DNA of 64,000 nucleotides. It comes from Halobacillus sp. A5 (GTDB lineage Bacteria > Bacillota > Bacilli > Bacillales > Halobacillaceae). Numbering within the stretch: the stretch's first letter is position 1; each line of letters begins with the position of its first letter. Below the pieces are notes generated by a model. The model had not been told where the DNA came from. It did not search any database and was given only the letters and a program-made list of their open reading frames with translations. Position numbers and translations under genes: made by a program. The DNA is taken from assembly GCF_024189315.1 (NCBI RefSeq), contig NZ_JAIZEO010000006.1, positions 1 to 64,000 of the forward strand, written 5' to 3'. Of this stretch, positions 8,615 to 17,691 are shown one piece after another.

Positions 8615-9484
8615 TCACTCCCTATTTAGAGAATCAATTAGTTTTTCTATATCTTCATCTTTAGATTGGACATCTTCAATAGTGCGATTAGTAAGTTCAA
8701 GTGCGGATTGGAACCCTTTTCTAAGGGAGCTCTTAGTCGGGAATTTACTTAGATCTATTCCTAAGTTAACAATGGTCTGAGCTATCTCCGGCCGGATTCC
8801 TACTAAAATACAGCGCGATCCGATTAAACGCACAGCTTCTGCAGCTTGTATAATGTGATGGGCCACCATCGTATCGACTACCGGCACACCGGTAATATCA
8901 ATCAGTACTACTTCGGCATTGTGCTTAATAACACCGTCCAGCAGATTCTCCATAATCAGCTTTGCTCTTTCCGTATCAATCGTCCCGATCAACGGCATGA
9001 TCGTTATATTATCCATCACCGGGATTAATGGGGCGGATAATTCCTGCAGGGCAACTCTCTGCAGAGAAACAATATTTTCCCAGCTTCCAGAGTACTCATT
9101 GACAAGCTTGTTAATTACCGGGTCCACCCAACTATCTACTTCACGGAGGACTTCCGCAAAATAGTCCGAGTCCACCTGATCAGACTGCCTCAATATATAT
9201 TCAGAGGTCACACGACGGAAGACCTGCATCCCATCTGTTAAGTAGCTCAGCGGCCATCCTAAGTTAATGAGGCGCTCCGAGAACTCGGTAATATCGTTAG
9301 CTAAACCTAATTTCTCAATACTTGAAAAAATAACATTAACAAATTCACGGTTCGTGCTGTCGAACAGCTCGTCAGATATAGCCGCTGTGTAGTCACTTGA
9401 TTTCTTCTTATTTACGTCATCCAGCCACATTTTCACAATGTCGTCGCTGTGTTCAATTACTATATCCTTTAACTTCTGATCCAT
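8615..9484 (-). CDS. rsbR: RsbR-type stressosome sensor protein
   Basis: A 289-residue protein with a variable helical, globin-like N-terminal sensor half (about 1-150) and a C-terminal STAS domain (about 155-270) containing [13 protein letters not shown]. It is the first gene of the sigma-B operon, as for rsbRA of B. subtilis. The start is ATG 9484, since GGAGGT lies 8 nt upstream; an in-frame codon at 9505 has no such site. Only one RsbR paralogue lies in this window; others could exist elsewhere and widen the range of sensed stresses. Confidence 0.92.
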   Translation of the reverse strand: MDQKLKDIVIEHSDDIVKMWLDDVNKKKSSDYTAAISDELFDSTNREFVNVIFSSIEKLGLANDITEFSERLINLGWPLSYLTDGMQVFRRVTSEYILRQSDQVDSDYFAEVLREVDSWVDPVINKLVNEYSGSWENIVSLQRVALQELSAPLIPVMDNITIMPLIGTIDTERAKLIMENLLDGVIKHNAEVVLIDITGVPVVDTMVAHHIIQAAEAVRLIGSRCILVGIRPEIAQTIVNLGIDLSKFPTKSSLRKGFQSALELTNRTIEDVQSKDEDIEKLIDSLNRE

Positions 9485-9669
9485 TACCCATACCTCCGCA
9501 TTCAACTGTGAACTCTCTCTATTTCAAAATGAATCTCACGTTCTATCGCTATATAAAAATAATGTTATCAAAAAATCCGATCTAAATATACTAATTAACA
9601 TTATTTTATACTTTTTTTAAGTAGACGCCAACCTTATTGCTGTTTTTAAAGTTTATGAAATATATGTAA

Positions 9670-9696
9670 GAAGCCCGTGCCGCACGGGAGGCTTCG
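9670..9696. terminator. Nested hairpin between mazF and rsbR
   Basis: GAAGCC...GGCTTC encloses CCCGTG/CACGGG. It lies about 25 bp beyond the strong mazF terminator, with a moderately T-rich minus-strand tail. It could be a secondary terminator or a protective RNA structure. Confidence 0.4.
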
Positions 9697-9721
9697 TTGA
9701 AGTGCATGATACATTTCTGCA

Positions 9722-9762
9722 AACAAAAATAAAGCTGCCTGTAACAGACAGCTTTATTTTAA
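9722..9762 (-). terminator. Rho-independent terminator of the mazEF unit
   Basis: AATAAAGCTGYCTGT stem with an ACAGRCAGCTTTATT partner, overlapping the mazF stop, with T-rich flanks. It separates toxin-antitoxin transcription from rsbR. Confidence 0.8.
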
Positions 9763-10109
9763 AAATCAATTAGCCCTAAACTGATTTGCAGCGCTTCGTT
9801 CACCTGCTTCATCATAGGCTCATCCAGTTGAGTGATTTTGTCGGTCAAACGCTGTTTATCAATCGTTCTGATTTGCTCCAACAGAATAACAGAATTTCGT
9901 TCGAAACCATATTTTTCGGCATCAATTTCGACATGTGTAGGTAGTTTGGCTTTTTGTATTTGCGCGGTAATCGCGGCGATAATTACTGTGGGGCTGAAAC
10001 GATTCCCGATATCGTTTTGAAGAATGAGCACCGGGCGGACTCCACCCTGCTCTGATCCTACAACTGGGGACAAATCAGCGAAATAAACATCTCCTCGTTT
10101 GACTATCAC
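9759..10109 (-). CDS. ndoA: MazF/NdoA (EndoA) mRNA interferase toxin
   Basis: A 116-residue PemK/MazF toxin closely resembling B. subtilis NdoA ([19 protein letters not shown], then [17 protein letters not shown]). It cleaves single-stranded RNA, at UACAU in B. subtilis (family knowledge). I choose GTG 10109, which gives the exact NdoA length and lies 8 nt after GGGGTG. A GTG at 10118 overlapping the antitoxin stop is the alternative. It lies between its antitoxin and rsbR, a conserved arrangement. Confidence 0.94.
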   Translation of the reverse strand: MIVKRGDVYFADLSPVVGSEQGGVRPVLILQNDIGNRFSPTVIIAAITAQIQKAKLPTHVEIDAEKYGFERNSVILLEQIRTIDKQRLTDKITQLDEPMMKQVNEALQISLGLIDF

Positions 10110-10114
10110 CGACT

Positions 10115-10390
10115 TCACACCCCGCTCACTAGTTGCTCCAGGGTGTGATCCGCCTCCTCTTCGGCCTGAAACGCTTCTGAAGCGATATTAAGATTAATTT
10201 TTGCCATTTCCATATAGCCTCTGCGCATTGACTCTCTTACGTGTCTCTGCTTTTCTTCACGCAAATACATTTTCGTAGCTTTACACATAAAATCGCTCCG
10301 ATCACTGTTTTCGAGTTGAACCTGTCCATCCAATTCAACTAGTAGGTTATTCGGAATCCGAATGACAATCTCTCGCATGCTATCGGACAC
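10115..10390 (-). CDS. ndoAI: MazE/NdoAI antitoxin
   Basis: Antitoxin of 91 residues with an N-terminal ribbon-helix-helix ([16 protein letters not shown]) and the conserved toxin-binding C-terminal segment [20 protein letters not shown] take GTG 10390, 9 nt after GGAGG. The ATG at 10420 would place that site inside the gene. It neutralises NdoA and probably autorepresses the pair. Confidence 0.9.
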   Translation of the reverse strand: MSDSMREIVIRIPNNLLVELDGQVQLENSDRSDFMCKATKMYLREEKQRHVRESMRRGYMEMAKINLNIASEAFQAEEEADHTLEQLVSGV

Positions 10391-10556
10391 ATCCATACAC
10401 CTCCACCATCTTTTACCCAAAAAGAAACCAGTCGTATAAATTCCAATTTAATCTTATCATTCGCTTGTGTCTATTGCAAAGGAGTCTTCGGTTTTTTTCG
10501 TGAAAGATGCAGCGTGACGCAGGATTTTAGCAGGAATTCTTTAATTCAGAAAAAAA

Positions 10557-11714
10557 TCATACAGCATTCTCTACTTCTACAATATGCCCGTTTTTCACAT
10601 ACATTCGTGGAACTCGGTAACTAATTGTACACGGAATCTCATAGTTTATCGTTTCTAGGTATTCAGCCACATCGTCCATATGCACTTCTTCTTCCTTCTG
10701 CTTGCCAATTAATGTAACCGTACTTCCTATAGAATATTCCTGATCCAGCCGAATCATGAATTGATCCATACAAATTCGTCCGACAATCGGCTGCTTTTTC
10801 CCGTCAACGAGTATTTCAAAGCCTTGAAGCTTGCGAATCCATCCGTCTGCATAACCAACAGGGACCGTTCCGATCCATTCTTCCTCACTCGTTGTATAAG
10901 TCGCTCCGTAGCTGAGGGATTCCCCGGCCGGAACTTTCTTCACATGAATTAAATGGCTGTGAAGCGAAAAAGCCGGCTTCAGTTCGATCGGCTTCTCCCG
11001 TTTCACATCGCCTGAAGGATACATACCATACATACTGATGCCAAAGCGGATAAACTGCTTCATCCGCTCCGGAAAACGCATACTGGCTGCACTGTTCCCC
11101 GAATGAATATCTACGTCCTCCGGCCAGACTTTCTGCAGGTGATTTAAAAGCTCATCCAGCCGCCGCTCCTGTTTCAGGAAGTAGGCGGTCTCTTCTTCAT
11201 CTGCAGTAGCGAAATGAGTAAAGATGGCGTCCAGCTTGAAATCTGGATGCTTGTTGATCTCTTGAAGAATCTCATCCATTTCATCTGTGGTTCGGATACC
11301 AATACGGCCCATTCCCGTATCCCATTTCATATGAATCTTCAGAGGATTCTTCAGTTTCTCCGTCTCTATTTGTTCCAGCCACTCTTTCTGAAAAACGGTA
11401 ACCGCAACGTCATACTCAGAAGCTGCTATGGCGTCCTGCGGGCGAATCCAACCCATAACCAGGATCGGGGCGTTAATCCCGGACCTTCTCAGCTTAATTG
11501 CTTCATCTAAGAGGCTGACGGCCAGCCGGTCTGCTCCTGATTCCAGCGCCTGCTCCGCTATTTGAATGTCACCATGCCCATAACCATTGGCTTTAACCAC
11601 AGCGTAAATCCCTGTTTCTTCCTTTAATCGGTTTCGTAATTGTTTTATATTAAAGTCGATATTCGACAGGTTAATCTCTGCCCACGTATCTCGATAATAC
11701 GGCTCCTGTGACAC
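10557..11714 (-). CDS. alr: Alanine racemase
   Basis: A 385-residue PLP enzyme interconverting L- and D-alanine for peptidoglycan. The PLP lysine is K41 in VVKANGYGHG. The catalytic tyrosine is Y269 in SLSYGATYT. The N-terminal alpha/beta barrel and C-terminal beta domain have usual length. The start is GTG 11714, 8 nt after AGGAG; a GTG at 11723 overlaps that site. It lies upstream of the ndoAI-ndoA pair, as in B. subtilis. Confidence 0.95.
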   Translation of the reverse strand: MSQEPYYRDTWAEINLSNIDFNIKQLRNRLKEETGIYAVVKANGYGHGDIQIAEQALESGADRLAVSLLDEAIKLRRSGINAPILVMGWIRPQDAIAASEYDVAVTVFQKEWLEQIETEKLKNPLKIHMKWDTGMGRIGIRTTDEMDEILQEINKHPDFKLDAIFTHFATADEEETAYFLKQERRLDELLNHLQKVWPEDVDIHSGNSAASMRFPERMKQFIRFGISMYGMYPSGDVKREKPIELKPAFSLHSHLIHVKKVPAGESLSYGATYTTSEEEWIGTVPVGYADGWIRKLQGFEILVDGKKQPIVGRICMDQFMIRLDQEYSIGSTVTLIGKQKEEEVHMDDVAEYLETINYEIPCTISYRVPRMYVKNGHIVEVENAV

Positions 11715-11813
11715 AACCAGCACTCCTTTTCTTTCTATATCTTTCTATTATTGAACGGAGGAAGTGGTGTGTCAAATCAGGGACAAACCAGAAGAAAATG
11801 ATATGCTGAAAGA

Positions 11814-11842
11814 CCAAAACAAAAGCAGACCGTTAAGCCTGC
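11814..11842 (-). terminator. Terminator after ydcC
   Basis: Minus-strand stem GCAGGC/GTCTGC (11825-11842) with loop TTAACG, followed by TTTTGTTTTG. It lies just downstream of the ydcC stop. Confidence 0.65.
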
Positions 11843-11855
11843 CCGAGGTGATGCC

Positions 11856-12878
11856 TTATTTCTCTGAGTAGCTGTGAATAGAGTTAGCTACAGCGACCAT
11901 TTCATCCTGAGTTAATTCGGTACTCGCCAGGTGGTAAGTCGTAGATTCATCGCTCCATTCAAGTTTTTGATCAGAAAGCGCCCCTACTAATCCACCTGAA
12001 AGCTGGACAGGTTCTCCGTTGACTTCCACAGTTTCTCTGGCACTTGCAGGCTGAGCGGAAGCTGTTTCTTGAATAATTGTAAAGTCCTTATCGCCCTTAT
12101 AAGTCATAATCACTCTTTCACCATTCTCCGTATCCACTTCCTGCTTGTCCCATAGACTTGCGCCAAGAGTCTCCTCTGGATAAAGTACTTCTGACCCAGC
12201 CAGCTTCTCTTCAGGGACAGATACAGGAACGTCAGAAGAGGTCATCGCCATATTCTGGTCGACGTCAAAATCTTCTTCTTTAAATGAGTCATCAGCAGCA
12301 AAATTAGAGAATTGCACCTCTACCAGAGCGGTCATATCCTGGTCAAACACCTTCACCATTACAGGAGTGTACGATTTCTTGTCAAAATATATTTCTTGAT
12401 AAGGGAGCGATTGGTTGTTCTGATAATTAGTTTTCGTTTTAAAAACATAATGGTTGTCGGTAGCGTTAAATTCTGTATCGGCATCTGCTTTAATGTCTTT
12501 AATTAATGAATTAAACAGGTAAGGCTGACTCGTATTCTCCGGCCAGTCACTCTGAAACTTAAAGCTCTTATTCAGGGCCGGTGTCAACACAAAAACACCA
12601 CTGTCATTCTTCAAGATGATCTGACTTCCTTTTTCATCCTGGTCGTTCTCAAGCTCCACTTTGTAGAAATCTTTTTTCTTGTGGGAGATTTGAATATGGT
12701 ATTTCTGTTCTTCTTTTCCTGTTTTCATGGTCATGCTGGCGTCTGTCTTATACCCCTTCATTTCACTTTCCTGCTCTTCAAGCTTTTGTACGACATCCTC
12801 TTTCGACTGCTCGCCGCAAGCTGAAAGAGCAAGCGTAAGTGCTATAGCCACAAAGAAAAGGATTGGAAAACGTCTCAT
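11856..12878 (-). CDS. ydcC: YdcC-like outer-surface lipoprotein (LolA-like fold)
   Basis: A 340-residue lipoprotein with signal peptide and lipobox LALSAC (Cys about residue 21). The body resembles the LolA/LolB-like periplasmic fold (KDFYKVELENDQDEKGSQIILKND region). In B. subtilis, YdcC is a sporulation-linked gene of this locus between acpS and alr. Molecular function is not established. Position between nnr/acpS and alr supports the assignment. Confidence 0.85.
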   Translation of the reverse strand: MRRFPILFFVAIALTLALSACGEQSKEDVVQKLEEQESEMKGYKTDASMTMKTGKEEQKYHIQISHKKKDFYKVELENDQDEKGSQIILKNDSGVFVLTPALNKSFKFQSDWPENTSQPYLFNSLIKDIKADADTEFNATDNHYVFKTKTNYQNNQSLPYQEIYFDKKSYTPVMVKVFDQDMTALVEVQFSNFAADDSFKEEDFDVDQNMAMTSSDVPVSVPEEKLAGSEVLYPEETLGASLWDKQEVDTENGERVIMTYKGDKDFTIIQETASAQPASARETVEVNGEPVQLSGGLVGALSDQKLEWSDESTTYHLASTELTQDEMVAVANSIHSYSEK

Positions 12879-12927
12879 CTTAGTTTCAACTCCTTTGTCT
12901 CATCCTGAAGGACAAAGGGAACGTAAT

Positions 12928-14466
12928 TTACGTGGAAGAAGAAAATGTACGAAAAGTTTGAGATAAACCGTTTATAAGATCTGTCGCTGATAAATCAAAC
13001 GTGGAGTGAGTCGTCATCGTCAAACGTTCTGCCGTCTTCCCGTGAACCATACAGCCATTAGCCAGCGCGTCCAGTACGGAGCTGCTCTGCAGAACCAGAG
13101 CGAGCAGGATACCTGAGAGCGTATCACCGCTTCCGCCTTTAGCCAATCCTTCGTTGCCCGAAGTTTCGACTCTCTGCTCTCCGTCGGGGCTTGTGATAAT
13201 GGTAGAAGGACCTTTAAGGACAACGTATACACCGTTTGTTTTTGCAAAATTGCGGGTGATTGAAAATGGAGACTGCATCACTTCTGCGATCGACCGATCC
13301 GTTAAAAAAGCAAACTCACCCGGATGAGGGGTTAGAATAACAGGATGAGGATAATCCCTGCACTTGGCTGCCTTCTCCTTCATATGATAGAGGCCGTCCG
13401 CATCTATAATCAGCGGACCTTCAGCATGGGTGAAAAGCTCATCCATTTGAACGGTCAAGCGTTCATCACGCCCCATTCCCATCCCAATTGCAGCTCCATT
13501 ATAAGCAGACCAGTCCACATTTTTAAAATCCCGGATAAAGCCTCCGTCCTCTGGCAAAGGATGAAACATAGCTTCTTGGAGGTACGGCGCAAGCATAGGT
13601 ATAGAGCTTTTTGGAGCAGCGATGGTTAACAGCCCAATCCCACTTCGCAGCGCCGCCTTTGCTGTCATACCGACTGATCCCGGCATAGAGCAGGATCCTC
13701 CAATTACAATTCCTTTGCCGTGACTTCCTTTGTGCGAGTGAGGGTCACGAACAGGAAACGTATTTAACGCATCCTCCATCCCCCACCATTGCCGGCCTGT
13801 ACGTTTAACGAGGTGGTTTGGGAGGCCGATTTCTACCGTCGTCCACTCCCCGTAATAAGGGCTTGTCGATTCCAGAAAAGCGCTCATCTTGGGAGTGTCA
13901 ATAACGCACGTATAATCTGCACACACCCCGTCAAATTCTATTGCTCCCTCATCTGCGGGAACGCCGCTTGGAAGGTCAACCGAAATTGTATATGCCGAAA
14001 TTGTATATGCCGGAATTTCATTCACAATGGACACGACTTGATCTAATGGAGAGCGCAGCGGACCGTCCACTCCAATTCCAAGAATGGCATCAATCACGAC
14101 GTCAGCTTGATGCAGGGATTGACGAAGAGAAGGTAAGTCTTCCATTTTATTCAGCCGATATCCAGAATGGAGATACAATTTCTTGTGCGCAAGTGCATCT
14201 CCCTTAATCTTCTCATCAGGTACGACCTGCCACGCCTGGACAAGATACCCTCTATTCCGCAAAGTCCGGGCAATGACAAAGCCGTCTCCCCCGTTATTGC
14301 CACCTCCAATCAGCACGATAATCTGCTGTCCGGCCGATAGTTTCTTCTCCACATCATCAGAAACCGCTCGTCCAGCATTCTCCATCAACATTGATCCGCA
14401 TATTCCAACCGTTTGAATAGCGACTTGATCTCTCTCGTACATTTCCTGTGCGGTCACTATATCCAT
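12928..14466 (-). CDS. nnr: Bifunctional NAD(P)HX epimerase / ADP-dependent dehydratase
   Basis: A 512-residue fusion that repairs hydrated NAD(P)H. The N-terminal YjeF_N epimerase domain (about 1-215) has the motif GGGNNGGDGFVIAR. The C-terminal ADP-dependent dehydratase domain (about 225-510) has ILTPHPGEF and the nucleotide loop GLAKGGSGDTLSG. The segment AYTISAYTIS (about residues 154-163) is an exact in-frame tandem duplication of 15 bp at 13980-14009, apparently recent. The gene lies directly after acpS, as in many Bacilli. Confidence 0.92.
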   Translation of the reverse strand: MDIVTAQEMYERDQVAIQTVGICGSMLMENAGRAVSDDVEKKLSAGQQIIVLIGGGNNGGDGFVIARTLRNRGYLVQAWQVVPDEKIKGDALAHKKLYLHSGYRLNKMEDLPSLRQSLHQADVVIDAILGIGVDGPLRSPLDQVVSIVNEIPAYTISAYTISVDLPSGVPADEGAIEFDGVCADYTCVIDTPKMSAFLESTSPYYGEWTTVEIGLPNHLVKRTGRQWWGMEDALNTFPVRDPHSHKGSHGKGIVIGGSCSMPGSVGMTAKAALRSGIGLLTIAAPKSSIPMLAPYLQEAMFHPLPEDGGFIRDFKNVDWSAYNGAAIGMGMGRDERLTVQMDELFTHAEGPLIIDADGLYHMKEKAAKCRDYPHPVILTPHPGEFAFLTDRSIAEVMQSPFSITRNFAKTNGVYVVLKGPSTIITSPDGEQRVETSGNEGLAKGGSGDTLSGILLALVLQSSSVLDALANGCMVHGKTAERLTMTTHSTFDLSATDLINGLSQTFRTFSSST

Positions 14467-14523
14467 TCGTTCCCTCCTACCCGCATTACCATGCTATGAC
14501 TAAATCTATGTAAATATGTCCAC

Positions 14524-14880
14524 TTAACGTTCTTCAAGGATCACCTGGGCCACTGCATACTGTTCACTGTGGGTAATCGCAACCCAAATTGAAAGTTCAG
14601 AATAAGAGGATACTTTAATATGAGGGGCCCCCTTCTGATCAGGCAAAACTTCGATGTCTTGAAAGCTTATCGTACCAATACCCGTTCCTGCAGCTTTCGC
14701 AAACGCTTCTTTTGCCGCAAATCTTCCAGCAAGAAACTCTATTTGACGCCTGTCGTTCAGCCGCTCATAATAATTACGCTCCTCTTTAGTTAATATTCGT
14801 TGAACAAAACGAGGATTACGCTTTATACTTTGTTTAATACGATCTAGTTCGATTAGATCAATTCCAATTCCTTTAATCAT
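14524..14880 (-). CDS. acpS: Holo-[acyl-carrier-protein] synthase
   Basis: A 118-residue phosphopantetheinyl transferase that converts apo-ACP to holo-ACP. The magnesium-binding D8 in GIGIDLIELDR and E58 in GRFAAKEAFAKA are both present. The start is ATG 14880, 8 nt after AAGGA; the ATG at 14886 sits on that site. It heads the acpS-nnr-ydcC-alr run and diverges from the rhomboid gene. Confidence 0.95.
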   Translation of the reverse strand: MIKGIGIDLIELDRIKQSIKRNPRFVQRILTKEERNYYERLNDRRQIEFLAGRFAAKEAFAKAAGTGIGTISFQDIEVLPDQKGAPHIKVSSYSELSIWVAITHSEQYAVAQVILEER

Positions 14881-15003
14881 CGTCATCTTCCTTTAAATCG
14901 TTTGTGATTAGTATACCCGATCTTCTCTTTGATCAAAAAGCATACTTCTTTCATTATTTGATTATAGTGATTAATAACCTTTCACATGAAGGAGCAGTCG
15001 CAC

Positions 15004-15765
15004 ATGTTTGTCCGTACGGAAAGCTTTCAAGAATTTATAAAATTTTACCCTATTGTCTCAGGGCTGATCGTCATTCATCTCGTGCTCTGGTTATTTATTG
15101 ACATTTTTCAACTGTCGTTTGCGATGCAGATATTGAGGGAAGGGATCGGCAATAACTATTTAGTCGGTCAGGGCGAATACTGGCGGCTCGTGACTCCTAT
15201 ATTTCTTCACGGTGGTTTTGCGCACGCCTTGTTTAACTCTTTCTCGCTCGTATTGTTCGGACCGGCACTAGAGCAGATGCTCGGTAAGACAAAATTCATT
15301 CTTATGTATTTGACAGCCGGTATTGCCGGCAACCTGGGTACTTACTTTATGGCTCCTGACGCTTTTTATCAGCATCTAGGCGCTTCAGGATCTATCTTTG
15401 GAATATTTGGCGTTTACCTCTTTATGGTGCTTTATCGTAAATCGTTAATGGGATATGCAAATACTCAAATAATCATGGTCATGCTTGTACTAGGCTTATT
15501 TATGACTTTCTCCCGCTCAGGTATAAACATTTGGGCTCACTTATTCGGTTTGATCGGCGGTTTCGCCATAGCTCCTCCCCTGCTGACAAAGGCGCGCCCT
15601 TTTTCAGTCTGGCAGAACAGGTCCAAATTTGCGAATCGTGAGCCAAAGGATATCGGCTTTAATCCGAACCGCTGGAATAAACGTTCGAACGTGACTCTTA
15701 AAAAATATGGTAAATATCTTCTTTGGGGGGTTATCATCTTCTTAGTCCTCCTTGCTTTTATGTAA
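15004..15765 (+). CDS. Rhomboid family intramembrane serine protease (YdcA-like)
   Basis: A 253-residue membrane protein with about six transmembrane segments. The GxSG catalytic serine is S128 (HLGASGSIFG) and the partner histidine is H179 (NIWAHLFGLIGG). A conserved HGGFAHALFNSF stretch is present in the loop before TM2. It cleaves transmembrane substrates; the substrate is unknown. The start is ATG 15004 because AAGGAG lies 9 nt upstream, rather than ATG 14986. The C-terminal tail is basic and ends with another hydrophobic segment. Confidence 0.9.
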   Translation: MFVRTESFQEFIKFYPIVSGLIVIHLVLWLFIDIFQLSFAMQILREGIGNNYLVGQGEYWRLVTPIFLHGGFAHALFNSFSLVLFGPALEQMLGKTKFILMYLTAGIAGNLGTYFMAPDAFYQHLGASGSIFGIFGVYLFMVLYRKSLMGYANTQIIMVMLVLGLFMTFSRSGINIWAHLFGLIGGFAIAPPLLTKARPFSVWQNRSKFANREPKDIGFNPNRWNKRSNVTLKKYGKYLLWGVIIFLVLLAFM

Positions 15766-15807
15766 CCTTGAGGCAAACAGCTCTAAATATTGATTTTGCA
15801 TCATAAC

Positions 15808-15838
15808 AAAAAGCCCGATCGCTATGATCGGGCTTTTT
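15808..15838. terminator. Strong bidirectional terminator (rhomboid / cshA)
   Basis: AAAAAGCCCGATC and GATCGGGCTTTTT form a 13-bp perfect stem with a GCTAT loop between two convergent genes. Confidence 0.95.
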
Positions 15839-15843
15839 GGTGT

Positions 15844-17319
15844 TTATTTAGAGTTGTTACGTCCTTTGTTCTGGAAGCTGCGGTTGCCTTTACCTTTATA
15901 GTTACGGGAATTGCCGCCTTGTTTGTTATAAGGGCGTTTGCCGTCTTTTCGGTAAGGCTTCTTGCCGCCTTTACCACGACCGCCGCCACCGCCGCCTTTA
16001 ACACTGATCGGCTGAACGGATGAAAGCCTGACAGGAACTTCACTGCGTTCCTTCGTCATCTGTTTCAGGGCAGCCGCAATAATATCAGAAGCATCATGCT
16101 GTTCTAATAATTCGCTTGCCGACTGCTGGTATTTAGAAACATCTTCCTGATCAAGCGTCTGGACAATCTTATCGACAGCCATCTGCTGCTGACCACGGCG
16201 AGCTTCATCAGAAGATGGCACGCTCAGGCGTTCCACTTCTTTCTTTGTCAGCTTCTCAATTAAGTTCAGCTGTGCTTTTTCACGTGGTGTAACGAAGGAA
16301 ATTGACTTCCCTTTACGTCCTGCACGTCCTGTACGTCCAATACGGTGAACATAGCTTTCTGGATCTTGTGGGATATCAAAGTTATATACGTGAGATACTT
16401 CAGAGATGTCAAGTCCACGAGCCGCTACGTCTGTAGCAACCAGAATTTCAATGCGTCCTTTTTTAAATTTGTTCAGAACTGACATACGCTTTCCTTGTGT
16501 AAGGTCTCCGTGAATACCTTCTGCAAGGAACCCACGGGCCTGAAGACCGTCAGAAACTTCATCGACACGGCGCTTCGTACGACCGAAGACAATTGCTAAA
16601 GCTGGCGCATCAATATCAAGCATACGAGTTAACGTATCAAATTTATGCTTCTCAGGAATTTCAATATAATACTGCTCGATATTTTCTACTGTCATTTCCT
16701 TCGCTTTTACCTTGACCTCTTCCGGCTGCTTCATAAGCTTCGTAGCAATGTCACGGATTTCTTTAGGCATTGTAGCCGAGAACAGTAAGGTTTGACGGTG
16801 TTCAGGGAGGGATTTAAGAATGTCACGAATATCATCAATGAATCCCATGTTGAGCATTTCGTCCGCTTCATCTAAAACGGCAGTATGCACACTCTGAAGC
16901 TTAATTGTTTTACGACGAATGTGGTCAAGCAGACGACCAGGTGTCGCAACAACGATGTGATTGTCTCTTAACGCACGGATTTGACGGTCCATGTTCGATC
17001 CGCCGTAAATCGGCAGCGCACGAACGCCTTTATTTTTTCCAAGACGGTTGATTTCCTCAGCCACTTGGATCGCAAGTTCACGTGTAGGGGCGATAACCAG
17101 CCCTTGAACGGAGCGAACGTCTTTATCAATTTTTTCGATCATCGGAATACCAAACGCTGCAGTCTTACCAGTTCCTGTTTGCGCCTGCCCGATGACATCT
17201 TTACCTTCCAGCCCGAGCGGAATCGTTTGTTCTTGAATTGGTGTAGTTTCTTCAAAACCCATAAAATCTAATGCTTTTAGTACTGGTTTTGACAAACCTA
17301 ATGAATTAAATGTTGTCAC
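15844..17319 (-). CDS. cshA: DEAD-box RNA helicase CshA
   Basis: A 491-residue ATP-dependent RNA helicase. Visible motifs are Q motif TPIQEQ, motif I AQTGTGKT (about 46-53), DEAD in VLDEADEML (about 150), SAT in LFSATMP (about 185), and motif [13 protein letters not shown] (about 325). The basic, glycine-rich C-terminal tail ([13 protein letters not shown] onward) is typical of CshA. It works in RNA decay, ribosome assembly and cold adaptation. The GTG start is preceded by AAAAAGGAG. An approximately 230-nt structured leader lies upstream. Confidence 0.95.
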   Translation of the reverse strand: MTTFNSLGLSKPVLKALDFMGFEETTPIQEQTIPLGLEGKDVIGQAQTGTGKTAAFGIPMIEKIDKDVRSVQGLVIAPTRELAIQVAEEINRLGKNKGVRALPIYGGSNMDRQIRALRDNHIVVATPGRLLDHIRRKTIKLQSVHTAVLDEADEMLNMGFIDDIRDILKSLPEHRQTLLFSATMPKEIRDIATKLMKQPEEVKVKAKEMTVENIEQYYIEIPEKHKFDTLTRMLDIDAPALAIVFGRTKRRVDEVSDGLQARGFLAEGIHGDLTQGKRMSVLNKFKKGRIEILVATDVAARGLDISEVSHVYNFDIPQDPESYVHRIGRTGRAGRKGKSISFVTPREKAQLNLIEKLTKKEVERLSVPSSDEARRGQQQMAVDKIVQTLDQEDVSKYQQSASELLEQHDASDIIAAALKQMTKERSEVPVRLSSVQPISVKGGGGGGRGKGGKKPYRKDGKRPYNKQGGNSRNYKGKGNRSFQNKGRNNSK

Positions 17320-17394
17320 TATACTTTCATACTCCTTTTTAAATAAAGTGAAACCTCCAGCCGTTGAACACGGTGGTCAGTTTAGAATTACGCA

Positions 17395-17461
17395 TCTAAC
17401 CGTTTGAGGCTCGCCTTCCACTCTACTTGATTGAAGTATGATAAGCCTCGATGCTGTTAGA
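17395..17461 (-). ncRNA. Structured RNA element in the cshA leader
   Basis: Three perfectly nested stems form one long hairpin: TCTAAC/GTTAGA (17395-17400 with 17456-17461), GAGGCT/AGCCTC (17406-17411 with 17444-17449), and TACTT/AAGTA (17424-17428 with 17434-17438). It lies between the promoter-proximal terminator and the cshA start. I do not recognise a known family. Confidence 0.5.
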
Positions 17462-17492
17462 CCCGAAATAGATTTACATGTTATAACAAGTG

Positions 17493-17529
17493 AAAAAAGC
17501 CTTCTGTCCTGAAATTACGGAGAGGCTTC
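17493..17529 (-). terminator. Intrinsic terminator inside the cshA leader (possible attenuator)
   Basis: On the minus strand AAGCCT...AGGCTT encloses CC/GG and is followed by TTTTTTC, about 175 nt upstream of the cshA start and only some 20-50 nt after a likely extended -10 (TGTTATGAT, 17556-17564). Its location suggests premature termination control. Confidence 0.6.
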
Positions 17530-17555
17530 GACATACTTGCCTGAACGATTCTTCC

Positions 17556-17564
17556 ATCATAACA
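17556..17564 (-). promoter_or_regulatory. Likely extended -10 promoter for cshA
   Basis: TGTTATGAT on the minus strand fits the extended -10 form TGnTATNAT. No good -35 is visible. The resulting leader is about 230 nt long. Confidence 0.4.
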
Positions 17565-17691
17565 CACATAACTGTATTAATTCTACACATTTTTCAAATG
17601 CTTTTCAATCGTAACAGTGATAAAATTAAGGAAAACGGCATTACGCTTAAGCTGTCGTCATCCTAAACTAACTAAAAAGGAGGGCCTTTTA

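Noticed and set aside
9485-9610. Sigma-A promoter for rsbR
   Set aside because: TTGATA is present, but no convincing -10 at proper spacing could be chosen among several AT-rich options.
13020-14416. Multiple ORFs on both strands inside nnr
   Set aside because: Shadow frames of a well-supported bifunctional enzyme.
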